Positions 14,700 through 22,854 of a stretch of 27,567 nucleotides of DNA are shown one piece after another. Position 1 is the stretch's first letter. Each line of letters opens with the position of its first letter. The position numbers were made by a program, and so were the translations under genes. The DNA lies in contig CAMJHI010000002.1 of the NCBI GenBank assembly GCA_946405475.1, positions 1 to 27,567 of the forward strand, read 5' to 3'. Origin of the DNA: an uncultured Clostridia bacterium (GTDB taxonomy: Bacteria > Bacillota > Clostridia > Oscillospirales > Acutalibacteraceae). The notes beneath the pieces are model-generated. The model saw nothing but the letters and a program-made list of their open reading frames with translations. It did no database searches and had not been told where the DNA came from.

Positions 14700-17600
14700 A
14701 TGAAACACGAAAAACTCGCCGGCTTTATCGTCCGGTTCCGCCACGTCATTTTAGCCGTGATCGTGGCGGCCGCCGCCGTTTGCGGCGTTCTGATCCCAAA
14801 AGTGAATATCAACAGCGACATGACGAAATACCTGCCGGATTCCTCCAACATGAAGCAGGGCGTCGATATCATGGCAGAGGAATTTGCCGACCTGACGCAG
14901 CCGAGCACCCTGCGGCTGATGATCACCGACCTGCCCGAAGAGGAAAAGCCGCAGATCAAGGCCTTTCTGGAAAATGTTGCCAACGTGTCCTCCGTCGCGT
15001 GGGAAGCGGAAAACGCCGATTACAACAACGGCGACAAAACGCTGTACGTCATCACGACCGATTACGCCTTTGACAGCGACGAGGAAGCCGCCATTGAAAG
15101 CGCCGTCAACAGCAAAATGACCGGCCGCGACTATATTCTGGAACAGATGAGCGACGCGGCGCCCACCGCCCCCATGAACGTGCTGCTTCTGGCGGGCGTG
15201 CTGCTCACGGTGATTTTGCTGGCCATGTCCGGCTCCTGGTTTGAGCCGGTGGTCTACCTGCTGGTCATCGGGGTCGCGATTTTGCTCAACATGGGCACAA
15301 ACGTGTTCAAGCCCTCCGTGTCGGAAACCACGTTTTCCATCGCCGCCGTGCTGCAGCTCGTGCTTTCCATGGATTATTCCATCATCCTGATGAACCGTTA
15401 CAAGCAGGAGTTCAAAAAAACCGCCGACAAGACCGAGGCCATGAAAAACGCCCTCGTCAACGCGTTTTCCTCCATCACCAGCAGCGCGGTCACGACCTTC
15501 GTCGGGCTGCTGATGCTGCTGTTCATGAGCTTCAAGATCGGCGCGGATCTCGGCATCGTGCTGGCCAAGGGCGTGCTGTGCAGCCTGCTGTGCGTGTTCA
15601 CCGTTCTGCCCGCTCTCATCCTCCTGTTCCACAAGGTCATTTTCAAAACCGAAAAGCGCGTTCTCAAGATCCCGACCGACGCGCTGGCAAAATTCAGCGT
15701 CAAAATGCGCGTGCCGCTGACCGTGCTGTTCGCGCTGTTTTTCGCGGCAACCTTTTATTTGCAGACCAAGACCGACATTTCGTTTTCCGTGAACCTCGCC
15801 ACCGGCATCCGGGATTATTTCACGGCGGACAACACCGCGGTGGTGCTGTTTGACAACGACGATTCCGACCGCGTGCAGGCGATCGTGGACGAGGTCGTGA
15901 AGGATGACAAAGTCAGAGCCGCCGTAAGCTACCCGACCCTGATCGGCAAGGAATCGACGGCGGACGTGCTGCTCAACGAGATCGCCGCGCTGACCGATGA
16001 ATTTGAGCTTGAGCCGTGGATGCTCAGGCTGATCTATTACCAATACCACAACGGCGACAAGCTGCCCGCCGTGACGGCGGCGGAGCTGATCCGCTTTATT
16101 TCCGACGAGATTTTGCCCAACCCGTTTTTCGCCGCCTACCTTGACGACGACCTGAAGGACAACGCCGCCCTGCTGGAGCAGTTTTCGGACAAGAGCACGC
16201 TCACGAAGCCGATGAACGCCAAGGAGCTCGGGGCGTTTTTTGGCCGGGACGCGGACGAACTCAAGCAGCTTTTCGTGCTGTATTACGCCGACAAGGACAA
16301 TGTCAAAACGGCAAAGATCACCATGCCCGGGTTCGTGGATTTCATCAAAACAGACATTCTCACCGACAAAACCTACGCCGCCATGATCGACAAGGACATG
16401 GCCGCCCAGCTTGACCGGCTGACCGCCTTCACCGACAAAAAGACGATCCAGCAGCCCATGACGGCCGCGGAAATGGCCGGATTTTTAGGCGTGGAGGAAA
16501 GCCAGCTAAGGGCGGCTTACCTGCTGCACAACGGGCTGTTCCGCGCCGGCGACGCCATTTCGCCGTATGAGCTGATCACCTACATGCTCACGAACGAGAC
16601 CGTCGGCGGCAATCTCGATGAAGAAACCAAAGCCCAACTGACGACGCTGGCCGGAATCATGGAAGCCACTGTCAACGAAACGGCCTGCGACGCGGCAAAG
16701 CTCAGCGAGATCACGGGCATGGCGCAAGCCGACGCCAAACAGCTTCTGCTGCTCTACACCGTCAAGCACGGCGACACCTCAGGCTGGAAAATGTCGCCGC
16801 GCGCCTTCGTCAAATTCGTGCGTTCCGCCGTGCTGCCCAACCCCGCTTACGCGTCCCTCATCGACGCGTCGTACCGCGATTATCTCGCCGCGGCGGACGT
16901 ACTGATCGACGCGGTGGTGTCGGAAAAAGCCTATTCCGCGCCGCAGCTCGCCGAACTGTTCGGCGGCCTGAGCGATCAGATGGACGAAAACACGCTGCGC
17001 CTGCTGCTGACCTATTACGGCAGCGTGCACGATTACGACGAAGCCTGCACCATGTCGCTGATCGGCCTGTTCGATTATCTGGGGAGCGCCCTGGTCAAAG
17101 ACCCCGTGTTCGGCAGTGTGCTCGACGACGGCGTCAAGGCGCAGATCAACGAAATGGGGCCCGTGATGCAGCAGGCGGTCGGTTCGCTCAAGCGCGAAAA
17201 GCATTCCCTGCTGCAGATCACGTCCAAATACCCGGAAGAATCGCCGGAAACGATGGCGTTCATGGCAAAGCTGAACACGCTTTGCGACGCCCACCTGCAA
17301 AAGGAGCATTACGTCATCGGCTCCTCGCAGATGTATTATGAAATGTCGCAGACGTTCCGCCACGAAATGCTGGTGATGACACTGCTCACGGCCATCTCCA
17401 TTTTCATCATCGTGCTGCTCTCGTTCCGCAACGGGCTGATTCCGCTGCTCCTCGTGCTGATCGTGCAGTGCGGCGTGTTCGTCACGGCGTCGGTGAGCTA
17501 CCTGCGCGGCTATTCGCTGAATTATCTGGCCTACCTCATCGTGCAGTGCATCCTCATGGGCGCGACCATCGACTACGGCATTCTTTTCACCAACTATTAC

Positions 17601-17879
17601 CGCGAATTCCGCAAAACGCTCTCGCCCGACAAGGCGCTGCCCGAGGCGTATCACAACTCTGTCCACACCATCCTGACCTCGGGGCTGATCATGATCGGCG
17701 TGACCGGCGCGATCGGCTACACCACGCAGATCCCCACCATCGGCCCCATCTGCCGCACCGTTTCGATCGGCAGCCTGTCGGCGGTGCTGCTCATCCTGTT
17801 CGTGCTGCCCGGCATGCTCACCGCGGCCGACCGCCTGATCGTCAAGCGCGACAAGCCGAAGAAAAAACCGAAAGACTGA
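14700..17879 (+). CDS. MMPL/RND-superfamily transporter with repeated extracytoplasmic domain
   Basis: A 1059-residue membrane protein starting at ATG 14700 (AGGAAG seven bases upstream; ATG 14661 would leave almost no leader). Residues about 8-34 form the first membrane helix, followed by an extracytoplasmic loop (MTKYLPDSSNMKQG) and helices 2-6 at about 155-310. A second six-helix MMPL unit lies at about 875-1045 (GATIDYGILFTNYYREFRK, matching MDYSIILMNRYKQEFKK of the first half). The family exports lipids or drugs using the proton gradient. Between the halves, residues about 460-835 contain roughly five tandem units of about 80 residues, an unusually long insertion. The divergent TetR gene suggests inducible expression. 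Substrate unknown. Confidence 0.9.
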   Translation: MKHEKLAGFIVRFRHVILAVIVAAAAVCGVLIPKVNINSDMTKYLPDSSNMKQGVDIMAEEFADLTQPSTLRLMITDLPEEEKPQIKAFLENVANVSSVAWEAENADYNNGDKTLYVITTDYAFDSDEEAAIESAVNSKMTGRDYILEQMSDAAPTAPMNVLLLAGVLLTVILLAMSGSWFEPVVYLLVIGVAILLNMGTNVFKPSVSETTFSIAAVLQLVLSMDYSIILMNRYKQEFKKTADKTEAMKNALVNAFSSITSSAVTTFVGLLMLLFMSFKIGADLGIVLAKGVLCSLLCVFTVLPALILLFHKVIFKTEKRVLKIPTDALAKFSVKMRVPLTVLFALFFAATFYLQTKTDISFSVNLATGIRDYFTADNTAVVLFDNDDSDRVQAIVDEVVKDDKVRAAVSYPTLIGKESTADVLLNEIAALTDEFELEPWMLRLIYYQYHNGDKLPAVTAAELIRFISDEILPNPFFAAYLDDDLKDNAALLEQFSDKSTLTKPMNAKELGAFFGRDADELKQLFVLYYADKDNVKTAKITMPGFVDFIKTDILTDKTYAAMIDKDMAAQLDRLTAFTDKKTIQQPMTAAEMAGFLGVEESQLRAAYLLHNGLFRAGDAISPYELITYMLTNETVGGNLDEETKAQLTTLAGIMEATVNETACDAAKLSEITGMAQADAKQLLLLYTVKHGDTSGWKMSPRAFVKFVRSAVLPNPAYASLIDASYRDYLAAADVLIDAVVSEKAYSAPQLAELFGGLSDQMDENTLRLLLTYYGSVHDYDEACTMSLIGLFDYLGSALVKDPVFGSVLDDGVKAQINEMGPVMQQAVGSLKREKHSLLQITSKYPEESPETMAFMAKLNTLCDAHLQKEHYVIGSSQMYYEMSQTFRHEMLVMTLLTAISIFIIVLLSFRNGLIPLLLVLIVQCGVFVTASVSYLRGYSLNYLAYLIVQCILMGATIDYGILFTNYYREFRKTLSPDKALPEAYHNSVHTILTSGLIMIGVTGAIGYTTQIPTIGPICRTVSIGSLSAVLLILFVLPGMLTAADRLIVKRDKPKKKPKD

Positions 17880-17882
17880 CAA

Positions 17883-17913
17883 AAAACCGTCGACTTTGCG
17901 TCGGCGGTTTTTG
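17883..17913 (+). terminator. Rho-independent terminator of the MMPL gene
   Basis: AAAACCGTCGAC pairs with GTCGGCGGTTTT across a 5-nt loop, with one T/G wobble, followed by T-rich sequence directly after the stop codon. Confidence 0.8.
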
Positions 17914-17915
17914 GC

Positions 17916-17944
17916 TTGATTGACCCGATCCGTTATGATACAAT
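17916..17944 (+). promoter_or_regulatory. Promoter of the GH30-symporter operon
   Basis: -35 TTGATT (17916-17921), 17-bp spacer, -10 TACAAT (17939-17944). It begins immediately after the MMPL terminator, and GAAAGGAAGAG precedes the start at 17984. Confidence 0.7.
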
Positions 17945-17983
17945 AAAAGAAACAACGGGCTTGATGAAAGGAAGAGAAACGCT

Positions 17984-19345
17984 ATGGACCTCACCCTTCA
18001 TTACGACAAAACCTATCAGACCTTTGAGGGCTTCGGCGCAAGCGCCGCGTGGTGGGCGCAGGAGGTCGGCGGCTGGGAGCATACCGACCCGGTCAGCGGG
18101 CTTGCCGTGCGCGACCGCATTTCGCAGCTGCTGTTCAGCAAGACCGAGGGCATCGGTCTGCGCACTTACCGTTACAACCTCGGCGCGGGGTCGAAGGAAT
18201 CGGGCAAGGGCAGCTTCCCCAATCCGCTCAGGCGCGCGGAATGCTTTGAGACCGCGCCCGGCGTCTATGATTTCAGCAAAGACAAAAACGCGGTTTACCT
18301 GCTGCGGCAGGCGGTGAAGGACGGCGCGGACGAGGTGGTTTTTTTCGTCAATTCTCCGCCGGAACGGCTGACCAAAACCGGCCTGGCGCACGGCGTCAAG
18401 GCTTTCCGCGACAATCTGCCGAAAGAAAACGAAAAGGCGTTCGCCGCCTACGTGCTCGACGTGACCGAGCATTTTGTCGGCGAGGGCCTTCCGGTCAAAT
18501 ATGTCTCCCCCATCAACGAGCCGCTGTGGAAATGGACCGGCGGGCAGGAGGGCTGCCATTACTGGCCGCGCAGCGCCGCGCGGGTGATGAAGGTGTTTGC
18601 CGACGAGCTGGCCAAACGGAAAGCGCTTGACGGCGTGCGGCTTTCGGGGCTGGAAAACGGCGATATCCGCTGGTTCAACAAAAGCTACACCCGCCGCCTG
18701 ATCCAACACAAAGCTGTGCGCGACGTGATCGACAGCGTCGACCTGCACTCTTATTTCCTCAACCCGGTCGATTGGCCGCTGCTGCGCCGCCCGGATTATC
18801 TGAAGCGATACCGCCGCTGGCTCGACCGGCACTGTCCCGGCCTCGCGGTCAAAATGAGCGAATGGACGCACATGCAGGGCGGCCGCGACAAGGGCATGGA
18901 TTCCGCGCTCGTCATGGCCCGGACCATGTGCGAGGATATCGCGCTGCTCAACGTCACCTCCTGGCAGCACTGGATCGCCGTGTCGGAGGTCGACTACTGC
19001 GATGGGCTGATCTACATCAACCTCGATGACAAGACCTTTGAAATGACCAAACGCTATTACGCCACCGGCAACTTTTCCAAATATATCCCCTACGGCGCGG
19101 TGCGGTTTGAGGCGAAAGCCGACGATAAAGATCTGCTCGTGCTCGGCTTTCAAAAAGAAAACCGGGTCACGCTGATCGTCGTCAACGAAACGAACGAAGC
19201 CAAAGTGCTCACCGTGCCGGAAAACGCCGTGCAGATCGTCACGAGCGACACGGACGAGCTGACCGAACAGCCGATCGAAAACGGCACGGCCGCCGTCAAG
19301 CCGAGATCGGTCAACACCTTTTTGTTTGAGAGGGCAAGCGTATGA
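17984..19345 (+). CDS. Glycoside hydrolase family 30 enzyme (endo-beta-1,6-galactanase-like)
   Basis: A 453-residue clan-A enzyme with a TIM barrel followed by a beta-sandwich (about 375-453). The start YQTFEGFGASAAWWAQ is the usual GH30 opening. The acid/base Glu179 lies in SPINEPLWKW and the nucleophile Glu293 in KMSEWTHM. LRTYRYNLGAGS, ENGDIRWF and TSWQHWIAVSE also fit the endo-beta-1,6-galactanase branch better than xylanases or glucosylceramidases. It has no signal peptide, so it would act on imported beta-1,6-galacto-oligosaccharides of type II arabinogalactan. Its last codons overlap the symporter start (ATGA), so the two proteins are translationally coupled. Subfamily and substrate are inferred; GH30 itself is secure. 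Confidence 0.88.
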   Translation: MDLTLHYDKTYQTFEGFGASAAWWAQEVGGWEHTDPVSGLAVRDRISQLLFSKTEGIGLRTYRYNLGAGSKESGKGSFPNPLRRAECFETAPGVYDFSKDKNAVYLLRQAVKDGADEVVFFVNSPPERLTKTGLAHGVKAFRDNLPKENEKAFAAYVLDVTEHFVGEGLPVKYVSPINEPLWKWTGGQEGCHYWPRSAARVMKVFADELAKRKALDGVRLSGLENGDIRWFNKSYTRRLIQHKAVRDVIDSVDLHSYFLNPVDWPLLRRPDYLKRYRRWLDRHCPGLAVKMSEWTHMQGGRDKGMDSALVMARTMCEDIALLNVTSWQHWIAVSEVDYCDGLIYINLDDKTFEMTKRYYATGNFSKYIPYGAVRFEAKADDKDLLVLGFQKENRVTLIVVNETNEAKVLTVPENAVQIVTSDTDELTEQPIENGTAAVKPRSVNTFLFERASV

Positions 19346-21576
19346 CTGTCACCGACAAAGCAAGGACTCTGCTCGCGGATTTCAAAAAGTATTGGAAAAC
19401 GCCGCCGAAGGGGCGGTACATGAGCTTCAAGGAGATCACCTCGCTGTCGGTGGGCGGCATCGGCGTGAAGTTCATCGTCTACTGCATTTCGCAGATGATC
19501 ATTGCCGTGGGCAACACGCTCATCGGCAACACCATCGGCATCGACCCCTCGGCGCTTTACGTGATCTATCTCATCAGCGTGCTGTCGGGCTTTCCGCTCA
19601 CCGCCCTGCGCGCAAAAATGATCGACAACACGCGCGGCATGAAGGGCAAATATCGCCCCTATCTCATCACCATGGGCATCCCGACCGTGCTGCTGGGCGC
19701 GGGGTTCATCTGGATGCCGTATGAAACCATGAGCCTGTTCGCCAAGTGCGCCGTGGTGCTCGCGTTCAACGTCGGGTTCCAGTTCTTTTTCAATTTTTAT
19801 AACGACGCTTACGACAGCCTGATCAACGTGCTCTCGCCCAACAGCATCGAACGCTCGGACGTGCTGTCGATCCGCTCGGTGGTCGAAAACCTTTCGCCCT
19901 CCATCGCCAACATCTTCCTGCCGCTCGTCGCGCGGCTGATCACGGGGCAGAACACGCTGTATGATCTGAAGATCTACCGCGTGCTGTTCCCGCCGATGCT
20001 GTTCGTCGGGTTCCTCATTTCCGTGCTGGTCTACGCCAACACGCAGGAAAAGATCGTGCAGGCCAGAACGCACGTGGTTCAGGTCAGGTTCGCCGACGCG
20101 TTCCGCGCCATCGTGCGCAACAAGTATTTCTGGATCATTTCGCTGGCCGGCTGGCTCGGGTTTCTGGAAGGCTCGTTCAACAGCATTCTGGGCTGGATGT
20201 ACAACTATCAGCACGCGTGCAGTGCGGCGCAGTATTCGCTGATCATCGCCATTGCCGGCAACGCCTCGTTCTGGCCGAACCTCGTCGCGCCCTATTTCAT
20301 TCGCAAATACGGCAAAAAGCGCATCCTCGTTTTCACGAACATTCTCAACATCGGCTTCATCCTGCTCATGCTGCCCATCGTGCGGGCGACCGGCAAAAGC
20401 AGCATCATCTGGCTGCTGCTCGGCTGCACCTTCGTCAACCAGTTCATCACCTCGCTGGGGCACCTGCTCAACCCGAGCATCAACGCGGATATCCGCGATT
20501 ATCAGCAGTATATTTCGGGCGAGCGCATCGACGGCATGTTCGCCGCCGTCGGCCTCATCGGCAACGTCATCACGCTGGGCACGGGCTTTGTGCTGCCCGC
20601 GCTTTACGAACGCTCCGGCCTCAACCGCGGCGTCGCGCTCTCGCTTGGCTACGACGGGTCGAACGTGTACGACGTGCTGTTCCACCAGGATTATTTCATC
20701 AAAATCAGCAGCGTGCTCGTCATGGCCTCGGTCGTGGGCGCGGTGCTCAACGTGATCCCGTTCTTTTTCTACGACCTGACCGAAACGCGCCAGAAAGCCA
20801 TGGTGCAGGTGCTCAAGATCCGCGCGCTGTTTGAGGATTACGGCAACCACGTGCTCACCGACGACGCGCTGATTGAAACGGTCGGGCTCATCCGCGAGGC
20901 GCAGGCAAACGCCGGAAAAGAGCCGTCGGCCGTGGTTCCCCAAGACAAAGCCGAGCGGAAGCGGCAGCGGGAAGAAAACGAAAAGATCGAGATCGCCCGC
21001 TTTGTTCTGCAGGAGCTGACCCGTTATGACACGGATTACGGCCGGGCTCAGCTGGCGCAGGCGCAGCGGATCGTGGACGCGGGGCTGAACGGTTACGCCG
21101 CAAGCGTTTCGCTCACCAAAGCGCAGGCGAAAGCCATGCCCAAAACCACCGAGACCGAAAAAGAACAGCGCCGCGCGGCGCTGATGCGGCTGGCCGATCT
21201 CAAAGCCGCGAAAAAAGCGGTCAGAAAGCATTACCCCAACGGCATCGTCGAATTTGACGGCAGCGTATTTGAAGCGCTGTTCGGCGCTGAGGACGAAGCC
21301 GAAGCCCGCACGGCCGAAACGCTCGCCGCCTTGAAGCGGGCGCGGGAACAAAACGACAGACCGACCGCCGCGCGCCTTCGGGAAGAGCTGCGGCAGCTGC
21401 GCGCGAAAAAAGCAAGGCTCGGGCGCGAAATCAAAATAGCGGCCGGGCAGAACGCGATCTATTATCGCGCCACCAAGCCGTATCAGGACGCGCACAAAAC
21501 GCTCGTGCAGGCGGAAAACTACCGGCATCCGGAGCATATTTTTGAGCGATATGAAGCAGCGATTGCAAACCAATGA
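19342..21576 (+). CDS. GPH-family (MFS) sugar:cation symporter with long cytoplasmic extension
   Basis: A 744-residue transporter whose first 480 residues have about twelve membrane segments and GPH-type features (SIERSDVLSIRS, ADIRDYQQYISGERIDGMF). The family imports oligosaccharides or glycosides with sodium or protons. The stop overlap with the GH30 gene (ATGA) points to import of the GH30 substrate. Unusually, about 260 residues follow the last helix (from about 485): a charged, helix-forming, probably coiled-coil tail rich in Lys, Arg, Glu and Ala, without similarity to the IIA domain found on LacS. Its role is unknown. The TGA stop (21574-21576) lies in the end repeat of element copy 2. 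Confidence 0.87.
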   Translation: MTVTDKARTLLADFKKYWKTPPKGRYMSFKEITSLSVGGIGVKFIVYCISQMIIAVGNTLIGNTIGIDPSALYVIYLISVLSGFPLTALRAKMIDNTRGMKGKYRPYLITMGIPTVLLGAGFIWMPYETMSLFAKCAVVLAFNVGFQFFFNFYNDAYDSLINVLSPNSIERSDVLSIRSVVENLSPSIANIFLPLVARLITGQNTLYDLKIYRVLFPPMLFVGFLISVLVYANTQEKIVQARTHVVQVRFADAFRAIVRNKYFWIISLAGWLGFLEGSFNSILGWMYNYQHACSAAQYSLIIAIAGNASFWPNLVAPYFIRKYGKKRILVFTNILNIGFILLMLPIVRATGKSSIIWLLLGCTFVNQFITSLGHLLNPSINADIRDYQQYISGERIDGMFAAVGLIGNVITLGTGFVLPALYERSGLNRGVALSLGYDGSNVYDVLFHQDYFIKISSVLVMASVVGAVLNVIPFFFYDLTETRQKAMVQVLKIRALFEDYGNHVLTDDALIETVGLIREAQANAGKEPSAVVPQDKAERKRQREENEKIEIARFVLQELTRYDTDYGRAQLAQAQRIVDAGLNGYAASVSLTKAQAKAMPKTTETEKEQRRAALMRLADLKAAKKAVRKHYPNGIVEFDGSVFEALFGAEDEAEARTAETLAALKRAREQNDRPTAARLREELRQLRAKKARLGREIKIAAGQNAIYYRATKPYQDAHKTLVQAENYRHPEHIFERYEAAIANQ

Positions 21577-21791
21577 ATTGCGCTGTTCGGCGCATGAATT
21601 GCCTGACGGCATGAATTGACCTTCGGTCATGAATGGCGCTTCGCGCATGAAGGAGCCTGCGGCCGGCAATCTATATAAAATCGAGTGCGGGCAGCGCCCG
21701 CCCACCATGAATGGCAAAGCCATTCAATTCATGGAGCAACGCGAGAAATCATGGCGAAGCCAATTCACGACGGCGAAGCCGTCAATTCATT
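21572..21791 (-). repeat. 220-bp multi-hairpin palindromic element, copy 2 (inverted)
   Basis: The reverse complement aligns without gaps to 11413-11632 with 12 differences in 220 positions. Both 9-bp ends are intact. Relative to copy 1, two differences form a compensatory stem pair, three turn a stem pair into a G-U pair, two are in loops, four are in linkers and one disrupts a stem. Just outside the right end, ATTCAT and ATGAAT (around 21785-21800) make a further small dyad. The symporter stop codon is within the left end. Confidence 0.93.
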
Positions 21792-21825
21792 CGTATGAAT
21801 GATTTCCTGATTGGAAGGAGCAGAC

Positions 21826-22470
21826 ATGAACAACAAACTGCCCGACCCGAACGTGATCCATCCGATCCCGGGTTATCAAAATGAAATTTACGTCAAGCCG
21901 ACGGTCACGCGCCCGAACATTCTTGTGGGGGATTTCACCTATATCGCCGATTCCGATTTTGAAAGCCACGTGACCCATCATTACGAATGGCTCGGCGACA
22001 AGCTCATCATCGGCCGCTTCTGTCAGATCGCGGCCGGGGTCGAATTTGTGATGAACGGCGCGAACCACCAGATGAACGCCGCAACCACCTTCCCCTTCTA
22101 TACGCTGGCGGGCTGGCGCATGGCGCCGCCCGCTGCCGCCGACCTGCCGCTGAAAGGCGACACGGTGATCGGCAGCGACGTGTGGATCGGGCAGAACGCC
22201 GTCATCCTGCCCGGCGTCAGGATCGGCGACGGCGCGATCATCGGCGCGAACAGCGTGGTCAGCCGCGACGTGGCAGCGTACACCATCGTCGCCGGAAACC
22301 CGGCGAGGGTGCTGCGCAAACGCTTCGACGACGAACTGATCGACCTGCTGCTGCGGTTCCAATGGTGGAACAAACCCGTTGAAGAGATCGACCGCCTGAT
22401 CCCGCTGCTGACGAACAGCGACCTCGAGGCGGTCAGAAACGAATTGAAAGCAAGGCTGAACGAATCATGA
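21826..22470 (+). CDS. Vat/CatB-type xenobiotic acetyltransferase
   Basis: A 214-residue left-handed beta-helix protein. Start ATG 21826 follows GGAAGGAG. Landmarks of the streptogramin/chloramphenicol (XAT) acetyltransferases are present: LIIGRFCQIAAGVEFVMNGA with catalytic-position His81 (NGANHQM), hexapeptide turns VIGSDVWIGQNAVILPGVRI and GDGAIIGANSVV, then AGNPARVLRKRF and QWW. The family transfers acetyl from acetyl-CoA to a hydroxyl on the antibiotic. As I recall Vat(A), the overall match is strong, but many chromosomal relatives are not proven resistance genes. It overlaps the next gene by four bases (ATGA). It lies directly downstream of element copy 2. Confidence 0.85.
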   Translation: MNNKLPDPNVIHPIPGYQNEIYVKPTVTRPNILVGDFTYIADSDFESHVTHHYEWLGDKLIIGRFCQIAAGVEFVMNGANHQMNAATTFPFYTLAGWRMAPPAAADLPLKGDTVIGSDVWIGQNAVILPGVRIGDGAIIGANSVVSRDVAAYTIVAGNPARVLRKRFDDELIDLLLRFQWWNKPVEEIDRLIPLLTNSDLEAVRNELKARLNES

Positions 22471-22829
22471 ACAGACAGAACGTCATCGACTATATCCGGG
22501 CGGAATACGACGTTGATTATGAACAGTTGTGGATGAAATACCCCGACTTTTTCGTGTTCCGCAACCGACAGAACAAAAAGTGGTTTGCGCTTGTGGCCGA
22601 CGTTGAAAAAGCAAAACTCGGGCTGACGGGCGAGGGCAAGGTCGACGTCGTCAACCTCAAATGCGACCCGCTCCTGCTCGGCTCCCTGCGGCTCAACCCC
22701 GGCTATCTGCCCGCCTACCACATGAACAAAAAGAGCTGGATCACCGTACTGCTCGACGGCACCGTGCCGGCGGAAGAGATCAAAAGCCTGATCGACCTGA
22801 GCTACGACCTGATCGCGGCCAAAAAATAA
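22467..22829 (+). CDS. MmcQ/YjbR-family protein
   Basis: A 120-residue protein of the MmcQ/YjbR fold: N-terminal helix with IDYIRAEY, the FFVFRNRQNKKWFALV beta-strands, VVNLKCDPLLLGSLR, and YLPAYHMNKKSWITVLLDG with the conserved His and Trp. Members are small double-wing proteins proposed to bind DNA, but their function is not established. Its start overlaps the acetyltransferase stop (ATGA), so the two are translationally coupled. A strong terminator follows. Confidence 0.9.
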   Translation: MNRQNVIDYIRAEYDVDYEQLWMKYPDFFVFRNRQNKKWFALVADVEKAKLGLTGEGKVDVVNLKCDPLLLGSLRLNPGYLPAYHMNKKSWITVLLDGTVPAEEIKSLIDLSYDLIAAKK

Positions 22830-22854
22830 AGCTGTCCAAAGGACAGCTTTTATT
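22828..22854. terminator. Bidirectional terminator after the MmcQ gene
   Basis: AAAGCTGTCC (22828-22837) and GGACAGCTTT (22841-22850) form a 10-bp stem with a 3-nt loop and T-rich flanks. It separates the convergent MmcQ and YczE-like genes. Confidence 0.88.

Noticed and set aside
19150..21723. 857-codon minus-strand frame opposite the symporter
   Set aside because: Antisense shadow; its N-terminal part is merely a translation of the 220-bp repeat, the rest has biased composition without motifs.
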